Positions 12,720 through 19,543 of a stretch of DNA of 24,732 nt are shown here, in pieces. The notes beneath the pieces were generated by a model. The model was not told where the DNA came from, made no database searches, and saw nothing but the letters and a program-made list of their open reading frames with translations. The first letter of the stretch is position 1. Each line of letters opens with the position of its first letter. The stretch spans positions 1 through 24,732 of IMG/VR virus record IMGVR_UViG_3300031566_000348; one strand, written 5' to 3'. Position numbers and translations under genes: made by a program. This stretch comes from a virus.

Positions 12720-13431
12720 TTATTACAGAGATCTATACATTCAGTGGCTAAGCGACCCTGTCGAGGGACCGAAAGGTGCTCGGACTCGCGCGCGTGGAAT
12801 CGAAACATGGAAAAACTTCCAAACAGTTCTTCCACAAGGCAAACGAGAACTCGATTTACAGTACGCGGCTAACGGATGCCTAGCTGACGGTCGGTACGTG
12901 TGGACATGGTCCGATCAACATTTTGGACATAAAAACATTATTGAATTTAGTAACCGCCCTTATCCTAATCTGGAACTTATGCACGAGTGTATGATTCTAA
13001 ACCATAACGATTATGTTCAACCCAACGACGTCTGTATATGGGTTGGCGACTTTGCGTTTATGAAAGATGATGCGGCTAATGAAATCCTTCATCAGATGAA
13101 TGGATATAAGATTTTAATCTTAGGCAACCATGACATACAGGGAAATAAAGTTAAGAAGCTGCATTTCGACGAAATTAGATTGCTGGCAAACTTTGATGTG
13201 CCAGTAACAAATCGAACTGCGCCTGTTCAGCTTGTGTTCACCCACTATCCAATGCATAATCTACCCAAGAAAGTGATGAACATTCACGGACATGAACACG
13301 TATCTTTTATGCACTCTAGTGGATCATCACAACACATAAACGTAAACTGCGAGCTGCACGGGTACAAACCAATCAGTTTGCAATCGGTCGTACAACTAAT
13401 AGAGAAACGAATTGAAAACGGCAACTTCTGA
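12709..13431 (+). CDS. Calcineurin-like metallophosphoesterase
   Basis: All metal-binding motifs are present: D69-x-H71 in TWSDQHFGHKN, G-D114 in WVGDFAF, GNHD at 139-142, H179 in FTHYP, and NIHGHEH at 191-197. The closest general resemblance is to small phage and bacterial phosphodiesterases of the YfcE/MJ0936 type. About 60 residues at the N-terminus precede the catalytic domain and have no recognised fold. It overlaps the lipoprotein gene by 11 bases and the topoisomerase medium subunit by 20. The substrate is unknown: cyclic nucleotides, phosphorylated nucleic-acid ends or phosphoprotein are all possible. Confidence 0.88.
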   Translation: MNDNYYRDLYIQWLSDPVEGPKGARTRARGIETWKNFQTVLPQGKRELDLQYAANGCLADGRYVWTWSDQHFGHKNIIEFSNRPYPNLELMHECMILNHNDYVQPNDVCIWVGDFAFMKDDAANEILHQMNGYKILILGNHDIQGNKVKKLHFDEIRLLANFDVPVTNRTAPVQLVFTHYPMHNLPKKVMNIHGHEHVSFMHSSGSSQHINVNCELHGYKPISLQSVVQLIEKRIENGNF

Positions 13432-14767
13432 TTACATTAATAAAAGTCGACGAAATTACTCGCTGTACGTTTTGCAGATGCGGGCAATTCCCTCTCTTGC
13501 AGATGGGCTCAAAGCGGGTGGTAGACGCGTACTGTGGACTGCTAGGAACGGTGAGAAGTATAAGAGCGCGGCGCTTGCTGGTCGTACTATGCCTCTCCAT
13601 CCTCACGCAGCACCAGAGGGAGCAATCAATACACTAGCCGCTCCTTACGGTAATAACTTTCCTCTTTTTAGAGGATATGGTGCGTTTGGAACACTACTAC
13701 GACCAACCGCATATGGTGCTAGTCGATACACAAGTGTCAAGGTATCTGATTTTACCAAAGATGTCGTATTCAAAGATATAGAATTGGTTCCGATGATTGA
13801 TAACTACGACGGGACTCTACAAGAGCCAGCACACTTTCTCCCAATCGTTCCTGTTGCTCTTCTTAATCCTTGGCAAGGTATTGCAATTGGTTTTGCTACT
13901 AATATTTTGCCTCGGGGGCTGGAAGAAGTAATCAATACACAGATTATGTTCTTAAAGGGAAGACAAAGAGGCATTCCCGAAATAATGCCATATTTTGAGC
14001 CAACCAAAAATGCAGCCGAGGAATACGAAGAGATCAGCAGCGGCAACGTTGCGTATTACTTCTACGGAGAAGTTCAAATTCTTGACTTCAAACGAGCGTT
14101 GGTACAATCGTTACCGTATGGGCTCTCGCATGAAAAATTTATCGATTATCTTGACACACTAAAGGATCAAGGCATAGTTCAGGGATACACGGACAGCTCA
14201 AGAGACGTTATCCAGATTACAGTTAAGTTCAGAGATAAAATTGATAACAAAAAACCAAAAGAAGATGTTAGAGAGCGACTCAAGTTAGTATCAAAGGAAG
14301 TTGAAAACCTCACTCTTCTTGATCTGGATGGAGAATCTGTGTTACAGGTTGATCCGGTTGAAGCTATAAGACTGTTCACTAACTGGCGGCTCGGATGGTA
14401 TCTAACGCGTTATCAGCGATTATCAGACGAACTTACGGTCCAGATACAGAAGTATAAGGACATCCTTACAGCGATCGAGAAGAACGTAGGTAGCGCTGCA
14501 AGAACCGTGACAGATCGAGCTGGTTTAATTACTTACCTCAAATCTATTAAAATTGTGCACACAGACTACATTGCAGGATTCCCCGTATATCGATTCACAA
14601 AAGACGAGAAGGAAAAGGTCGAGGTTAAACTAAAAGACGCATTACAGCTTCTTAAACGATACAAACAGCTCATTGGTAGCGAAGACGAAAGAAAGCAAGT
14701 ATACATCTCTGAATTAAAAGATGTGGCTAAGGCGCACAAGCAGGGTAAATACAACAATGAGACTTAA
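13412..14767 (+). CDS. 52: Type II DNA topoisomerase medium subunit (T4 gp52-like)
   Basis: GyrA/ParC-like DNA breakage-reunion subunit. RAIPSLADGLKAGGRRVLW at 24-42, HPHAAPEGAINTLA at 63-76, the active-site Tyr106 in YGASRYTSVKV, and PVALLNPWQGIAIGFATNI in the tower region are all diagnostic. A long coiled-coil region (about 370-440) precedes the end. At 451 residues it agrees with T4 gp52 (about 440) and lacks the GyrA C-terminal wrapping domain. The start is TTG 13412: an in-frame stop at 13400 leaves no other good start before the conserved N-terminal helix. It pairs with the large subunit at 10447. Confidence 0.95.
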   Translation: MKTATSDYINKSRRNYSLYVLQMRAIPSLADGLKAGGRRVLWTARNGEKYKSAALAGRTMPLHPHAAPEGAINTLAAPYGNNFPLFRGYGAFGTLLRPTAYGASRYTSVKVSDFTKDVVFKDIELVPMIDNYDGTLQEPAHFLPIVPVALLNPWQGIAIGFATNILPRGLEEVINTQIMFLKGRQRGIPEIMPYFEPTKNAAEEYEEISSGNVAYYFYGEVQILDFKRALVQSLPYGLSHEKFIDYLDTLKDQGIVQGYTDSSRDVIQITVKFRDKIDNKKPKEDVRERLKLVSKEVENLTLLDLDGESVLQVDPVEAIRLFTNWRLGWYLTRYQRLSDELTVQIQKYKDILTAIEKNVGSAARTVTDRAGLITYLKSIKIVHTDYIAGFPVYRFTKDEKEKVEVKLKDALQLLKRYKQLIGSEDERKQVYISELKDVAKAHKQGKYNNET

Positions 14768-15266
14768 AGAACTAACCCCAAGTGATTACCACATTTATGT
14801 TGACATGGATGGAGTTGTAGCTAATCTAGTTAAGAAAATGAAAGAATTAACCGGTCATACTTTACGAGACGATGACAAGTATGATAATCACGCCTGGGAT
14901 AAATTTCACGTAAAACTTGGTGCTGGTGAACGATTATTTGTAGACTTTGATCCAATGCCAGATGCGCACGAGTTGTGGAATTATGTTAAGAAATATTCCC
15001 CAAGTATTTTAACAGCTACTGGAAACAGGTTTCCCGCTGAGGTGGCCGAACAAAAACGTGAGTGGGTTGCAAAGCACCTTGCGGGAGCTAGCGAAGTTCA
15101 TGTGGTGCGCGCTAGCCGCCAAAAGGCCAAGTTTGCGTGGCCTGACGCCATTCTAATCGATGACCGAATGAAGTCTATAGGTCCATGGCGAGAGGCTGGT
15201 GGAATTGGGATTCTTCACACCAGCGCTGCTGAAACAATTAAAGAGTTAAAGAAATTAGGACTATAA
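14757..15266 (+). CDS. 5'(3')-deoxyribonucleotidase-like HAD phosphatase
   Basis: HAD motifs in order: nucleophile D16 and acid D18 in YVDMDGVVANL, Thr in SILTATGNRF, Lys in ASRQKAKFAW, and the metal-binding pair in ILIDDRMKS. DMDGVVAN is typical of the NT5C deoxyribonucleotidase group, which dephosphorylates dNMPs; polynucleotide-kinase-type phosphatases are an alternative. I chose ATG 14757, with AGGGT upstream and an 11-base overlap with the topoisomerase gene; an upstream in-frame ATG at 14721 adds 12 arginine-rich residues and is less likely. It ends 19 bases from the convergent ribonucleotide reductase gene. Confidence 0.85.
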   Translation: MRLKELTPSDYHIYVDMDGVVANLVKKMKELTGHTLRDDDKYDNHAWDKFHVKLGAGERLFVDFDPMPDAHELWNYVKKYSPSILTATGNRFPAEVAEQKREWVAKHLAGASEVHVVRASRQKAKFAWPDAILIDDRMKSIGPWREAGGIGILHTSAAETIKELKKLGL

Positions 15267-15285
15267 AGTATAACTGGAAAAGATC

Positions 15286-18018
15286 TTAACATCTACTGTT
15301 GCCGCAATTACCACATTTGCAACATCCCTCACTATACACAATATCACCGCTACATTCGGTACACTTTTCACCAGAACGCTCACCATCCTTGATGTAAGAC
15401 TGTAGGAACTTGCGTATCTGGAATACAAATGAACCAGCATAGGCATCTTCTACCTTGTCTAGGGCACCAACTATATTGCGAATTAGAACGCCGTGTCTCA
15501 GACAAAAGCTAACCAAACGAGTGATTTTGCTCGAGTTAATATCGCCAATAAGTTTTTGTTCTACGTCTGCTACGTGGTGCTCCGGAATACCCTTATCACG
15601 AGCCAGTTTCAACAACACCGCTGCTGTTTGATCTGATAGGACACTCTTTTCATGTGCGTTTGTTTTTACGAACAATGCAAATGGGCGACTCGGATTATCT
15701 TCGTGGTACACAACTGTCAAATACCACTTACGGTTCTCGGCGCGGATCGTCTTCATAACAGCTGGTGCTGATGTTGGTAGTTTTACATCATCGAGAATAA
15801 TTTCATCGTCGTTCAGCTCGGCTGTCTTTTCTTCGTTTGCTGACAAAACGGAAGTCATTGTGCCAGAACGATATGTGGTGACACCCTTAACATATCCACT
15901 ATTGTACGAATCGAGATAGATTTCTTTAAACGCCTCAATAGGATACTCATTAGGAACATTCACTGTCTTTGACATTGCCGAATCAACCCAACGGGCAAAT
16001 CCCTTCAAATCTTCTACATGATCTTGAACTCGTAGGTTTGTTGTTGTCACTGCCCAAGCGGCTGTAGGATCCCACTGGTCACGAGCTTTTAGATAACGAA
16101 CCCCATAGTCCTCACACAAAACTTCTTTTGTTAGACCACGATTTATATCAATCTTATATACTGTTCCTTTGGAGTCAACGCCTTTCAATATCTCTTCGTC
16201 GCCTTCCTTCGTGAACTTAAACATATCTGTTTCATGCCACGCACCTTCAAACCATTTAGGTGTTACATCAGCGATGTGATCAGGAAGCGTGTTAACGATT
16301 ACCGTGCGAATGTACTCGGGCATAAAAATTGGTTCTAGTCCACCCGAAACCACATTAGCGAGAATCGAAGTGTTTCCGGTAGGCTGAACGGAAAGAAGTG
16401 AACTGTTTCGAATTCCCACACGGCGCAACTTTTCCATATAGTCTGCAGACAGCTCCAAGTTTTGAACAAAAGGATTAACCGCATGCTTCTCGGGTTGGCA
16501 CAAAGAGAACATTCCTTTCTCTTCTGCAATATCGATAGACGCTTCATACGCGTTTTGTGCAATTGTCCTCATTACTTGTTCGCGAAGCTCACTTGCTCGT
16601 TGTGATCCAAATCGAGTGCGCAACATAAACAACGCTGAACCCCAACCAAGAATACCAACGCCGATTCGACGTTTGTTCTTCATTGAGTATTCATATTCAG
16701 GAAGTGGTGCTTCAGAAATATCGTTAATGTTGTCTAGGAATCGAACCATAAATCTAGACATCTTAGCAAGTGCGGGGAGATCAAATCCAGTTCTGTCGTC
16801 GTTTAAAAACTTTGCTAGATTAATCGATCCTAAATTACAAACACCACCCGGAGCTAGTGTTTGCTCACCACACGGGTTCGTTGCTTGAATTGTTTCAGCA
16901 TAGTTTAGTGGGGAGAAGTAATTTGCTCTGTCAAGAAACAATACACCTGGTTCAGCACGATTGTAGGTTGATTCCATCATCAAATCCCACAAATAAGATA
17001 CTTTCACCGTGTTATACACAATAACTGGATAGCCTTTGGCTTCCCACTTACCGAGATGTCCACTCCACTCCTCTTTATACCTGGAGAATTGGGTATCAGG
17101 AAATCTTAGGTCCCACGTGTTGGTAGATTCTATTTCTTTCTCTGTGGATTTAATCTCATGTTCGAAGGCAGTAATGTCTGGGCCTGTTCCCATGCCTAAA
17201 CTATCTGGATTATCTTCACACCACTGAAGCGCATCTCGGAGAACCTGTTTTTGCTGCTCTAGTTGCACTCCTAATTCCTGTAAACGAACTACCTTCTTCA
17301 TGAATTCGTCTGTGCAATTCACCGAAATGTTAAATTTAGTTAAACGTCCAGGCTGTTGTTTTGCGGTAATAAACTCAATGACGTCCGGATGCCAAATGTC
17401 AAGCACCCCCATCATTGCACCTTTACGAATTTTGCCCTTGGCTTTTTTGTTTGTACTCTTCTTACCTGATCCAGCTGTAATCGTCTCGGAGGATTTATCG
17501 AAGATTTCCATGAACTTCACTGAACCTGGCGTCTCTACACCAATGCCGTGAATGAATGTGCCACGTGGACGAATATATGAAAAGTTCTCGCCCCAACCAC
17601 CTTCTGCCTTCAGAGTTTGTGCTTGATTGCGTAGATTTACAAGAATACCATCAAGAGAATCTATGTCTGATGATTGGCGCGGTGCTACAAAGCAATTCAT
17701 TAACGTTGTACCATTCCACTCAGTACCAATGTTTGAATATATTCGACCACCAGCTGTAGAGCGGAATTGGCTCAGCATGTGATAGAAATTGCGAATCCAC
17801 TGCTGTTGAAGTTCTGGTGTTCTTTCTACGCTAGCGGCAGCTGCTGCGACTCTGTAAATAGTGTCGTCGATCGTTGTATCTTTATGATCTTTGTAGGTTG
17901 TTTCCCAAACTTCCTTTGAAAATGTGTCCTCGAACGTTGTTGATTCTGATTGCTGTAACTCTTGCTTAAGGTCTATATTAAGCTGGTTCGAAAACCACTC
18001 TTCAAACTCGTTTGACAT
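15286..18018 (-). CDS. nrdJ: Class II (adenosylcobalamin-dependent) ribonucleotide reductase
   Basis: It reduces ribonucleotides to deoxyribonucleotides. At 910 residues it has the one-chain class II layout: LMNCFVAP (first redox Cys), a substrate and B12 region (GWGENFSYIRPRG), NPCGEQTLAPGGVCNLGSINL (active-site Cys and Glu), SLLSVQPTGNTSILANV, and a C-terminal cysteine-rich tail (EKCTECSGDIVY, then CCKCGNCGNSRC) of the kind that relays electrons in this class. No small (beta) subunit is encoded in the window, in keeping with class II. AAGGA stands before the start. It is the only minus-strand gene here. The host, or its environment, must supply cobalamin. Confidence 0.95.
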   Translation of the reverse strand: MSNEFEEWFSNQLNIDLKQELQQSESTTFEDTFSKEVWETTYKDHKDTTIDDTIYRVAAAAASVERTPELQQQWIRNFYHMLSQFRSTAGGRIYSNIGTEWNGTTLMNCFVAPRQSSDIDSLDGILVNLRNQAQTLKAEGGWGENFSYIRPRGTFIHGIGVETPGSVKFMEIFDKSSETITAGSGKKSTNKKAKGKIRKGAMMGVLDIWHPDVIEFITAKQQPGRLTKFNISVNCTDEFMKKVVRLQELGVQLEQQKQVLRDALQWCEDNPDSLGMGTGPDITAFEHEIKSTEKEIESTNTWDLRFPDTQFSRYKEEWSGHLGKWEAKGYPVIVYNTVKVSYLWDLMMESTYNRAEPGVLFLDRANYFSPLNYAETIQATNPCGEQTLAPGGVCNLGSINLAKFLNDDRTGFDLPALAKMSRFMVRFLDNINDISEAPLPEYEYSMKNKRRIGVGILGWGSALFMLRTRFGSQRASELREQVMRTIAQNAYEASIDIAEEKGMFSLCQPEKHAVNPFVQNLELSADYMEKLRRVGIRNSSLLSVQPTGNTSILANVVSGGLEPIFMPEYIRTVIVNTLPDHIADVTPKWFEGAWHETDMFKFTKEGDEEILKGVDSKGTVYKIDINRGLTKEVLCEDYGVRYLKARDQWDPTAAWAVTTTNLRVQDHVEDLKGFARWVDSAMSKTVNVPNEYPIEAFKEIYLDSYNSGYVKGVTTYRSGTMTSVLSANEEKTAELNDDEIILDDVKLPTSAPAVMKTIRAENRKWYLTVVYHEDNPSRPFALFVKTNAHEKSVLSDQTAAVLLKLARDKGIPEHHVADVEQKLIGDINSSKITRLVSFCLRHGVLIRNIVGALDKVEDAYAGSFVFQIRKFLQSYIKDGERSGEKCTECSGDIVYSEGCCKCGNCGNSRC

Positions 18019-18312
18019 TCTTCTTCCTTATTATTTTGTCAAAAAATCTCGCAAATGCTGTGCACGGCAAGATGTAATTTTTAATTAATTGTTATATAAA
18101 TGGTCCAACTTCTGAAAGTCGGAGCGTTTCCCTTTTTAATTATTTATTGTGTTTGGGAACCACTCCGAGAACATTACGGCAATCAGCAACTTATTTCAAC
18201 GGTAAAAATATTAGTTGCCATACCCCCAAAAAATCATGTATATTTGATATGTTGGTTGGGGGCATTGATTACCGTTCAATGCGTGTTTTTAATTTGTTTT
18301 AGGAGCTTCACT
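18019..18312. other. Divergent intergenic region
   Basis: About 294 bases between the minus-strand reductase and the plus-strand small gene. It holds the reductase ribosome site, AT-rich sequence, and TATAAATG at 18095-18102 (one mismatch from the late box). It also has CCCCCAA...TTGGGGG arms around 18225-18262, and a candidate sigma70-like promoter TTGATT 18265-18270 / TTTAAT 18288-18293 (17-base spacer). An in-frame extension of the next gene from ATG 18100 would encode two hydrophobic segments, but it lacks a ribosome site. No other gene is supported. Confidence 0.5.
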
Positions 18313-18597
18313 ATGGCGAAGTTTGAAAAAGACAAGGGCGACGTAAAAAGCATCAACGTTGAGCAAGTGGTGAGTTATCTTAATCACACGTTTGCGAAGA
18401 TGGCTGATGAAGTATTTGGCCCACTGAGAGCGAAGGCAACAAAGGGTACAACTCTTTATTCGTATCAGGTGGATCATTGCTATCTTATAGATGATATCCA
18501 GCGAGGACCCATTTATATGTTGCCAAAAGTCATTAGCGCCGCTAATGACAACATCGCTAAGATGAAAACTGAGGTGAGACAACAGGAAAGCGCGTAA
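18313..18597 (+). CDS. Hypothetical phage protein, 94 aa
   Basis: I chose ATG 18313 because AGGAG stands at 18301-18305, seven bases upstream. The product starts MAKFEKDKGDVKS and is charged and helical, with no membrane segment and a single cysteine (DHCYL). A reading frame open from 18100 would add 71 residues with two hydrophobic stretches; that may be spurious. No known family was recognised. Confidence 0.6.
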   Translation: MAKFEKDKGDVKSINVEQVVSYLNHTFAKMADEVFGPLRAKATKGTTLYSYQVDHCYLIDDIQRGPIYMLPKVISAANDNIAKMKTEVRQQESA

Positions 18598-18604
18598 GGG
18601 TAAT

Positions 18605-18612
18605 GATAAATA
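18605..18612 (+). promoter_or_regulatory. Late-promoter-like box (GATAAATA)
   Basis: GATAAATA followed by CC, one mismatch from TATAAATA. With T4 spacing, transcription would start at about 18618, one base before the ATG of the next gene, which has no Shine-Dalgarno. Confidence 0.5.
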
Positions 18613-18618
18613 CCATTT

Positions 18619-19215
18619 ATGCGCATCAATCAAATTTTTGAAAATGATAATCCTGTTTTCATTGAATACAAACATCTTCTGAGTAAAATCGCGAAGGAAT
18701 GCTCGTCATTCCTTCGCGAGGCTCAGGAACTTCCCGTATTTAAACAGCTTCCCACTGCGTATAACGACATTCAAAAGATTAAAGTCCGGAAGCATAGAGA
18801 CCAAACCAAATTCAGCCAAACATTTAACGACGCTTTTGTCGAAGATGTCCGTGACTTACGTCAGCGTGCTGTGTTTACAAACAGCCGACTAACAGAACAT
18901 GTAGCCGACGCAGATTTGTTCTACGTCTTCCCTAAGAATGGGTATAACTTCATGTATAGTGCAGAGGTCAAGCACTCATCAAACGACTACCAGCAAGTGT
19001 TTGATTCACTTTTCGAACAATTTGATAACGAGAAGGCTGAACAAATCATTCACGACCTTTTGAAGTTCACGTATACTCGTGAAAACCTATTTGAAGGTAT
19101 TAAAAAGGAAGTTGAGGTCATTTTCTACAACATTCCGTATTACTATGCGGCACGAGTTGATGCATTCGAGTATGATGTGCTATTATCGGATATATCAGAA
19201 TTGGGCAACATTTAA
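18619..19215 (+). CDS. Phage protein of unknown function, possible degenerate ADP-ribosyltransferase fold
   Basis: A 198-residue protein without signal peptide or membrane segment. The block SSFLREAQELPVFK, then VRKHRDQ, RQRAVFTNSR, and LFYVFPKNGYNFMYS recalls, from memory, a marine T4-like phage family in which the first block reads FLKE...LYRG and the third carries Phe-x-Thr, suggesting an ADP-ribosyltransferase-like fold. Here the YRG arginine is replaced (VFKQ), so catalysis is doubtful. The second half (YQQVFDSLFEQFDNEKAEQI) is helical. It is probably late-expressed. A 13-bp perfect hairpin occupies codons 24-34. Confidence 0.6.
   Translation: MRINQIFENDNPVFIEYKHLLSKIAKECSSFLREAQELPVFKQLPTAYNDIQKIKVRKHRDQTKFSQTFNDAFVEDVRDLRQRAVFTNSRLTEHVADADLFYVFPKNGYNFMYSAEVKHSSNDYQQVFDSLFEQFDNEKAEQIIHDLLKFTYTRENLFEGIKKEVEVIFYNIPYYYAARVDAFEYDVLLSDISELGNI
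18689..18719 (+). repeat. 13-bp perfect inverted repeat inside a coding region
   Basis: TCGCGAAGGAATG 18689-18701, loop CTCGT, CATTCCTTCGCGA 18707-18719: every position pairs. It would form a very stable RNA hairpin about 70 bases into the mRNA. No U-tract follows, so it is not a typical terminator. Confidence 0.9.
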
Positions 19216-19250
19216 CTACCGCGCCCACAAGTAAATAAAGGAGAAATATA

Positions 19251-19541
19251 ATGGAAGTAGCAGCATTTAAACTTGCTTCAGGTGAGGAAATTATCACCCG
19301 AGTAGCAGAACGTGACGAGAGTAAGAATTACATAATTGTTGATCGCCCAAACATGATTGGTATTGCACAAGCACCTAATGGTGCCGGTCTTGCAGTTCAG
19401 CTAATGCCTTGGATGGCATCTAATCAGGAAGGGTCGGCAAAATTGTATGTGTCAAACATCGTTGCAGAGATAAAGCCTAACGACGAGCTTGAGAAAGGAT
19501 ACCTCCAGCGAACGAGTGGGATAGCAATGGCACTAGGGTAA
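19251..19541 (+). CDS. Sm-like (Hfq/LSm-fold) phage protein
   Basis: The N-terminus FKLASGEEIITRVAERDE resembles the Sm1 motif (strand, Gly-Glu turn, strand). IIVDRPNMIGIAQAP, QLMPWMASNQEG and EIKPNDELEKGYLQRTSGI continue a pattern I associate with the Sm-like protein of putative cyanophage origin whose structure has been described. At 96 residues it is of the right size. Sm proteins form rings that bind RNA, but an RNA partner for the phage family is not established. Ribosome site AAAGGAG lies just upstream. Two bases separate its stop from the next gene. Confidence 0.8.
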   Translation: MEVAAFKLASGEEIITRVAERDESKNYIIVDRPNMIGIAQAPNGAGLAVQLMPWMASNQEGSAKLYVSNIVAEIKPNDELEKGYLQRTSGIAMALG

Positions 19542-19543
19542 AC

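Noticed and set aside
15087-15116. GCTAGCG ... CGCTAGC inverted repeat in the HAD gene
   Set aside because: Seven pairs with a 16-base loop in coding sequence, not near a gene boundary; may well be chance.
18289-18675. Minus-strand frame of 128 codons
   Set aside because: It lies across the start of two plus-strand genes and a promoter, has no ribosome site, and its composition is typical of antisense shadow.
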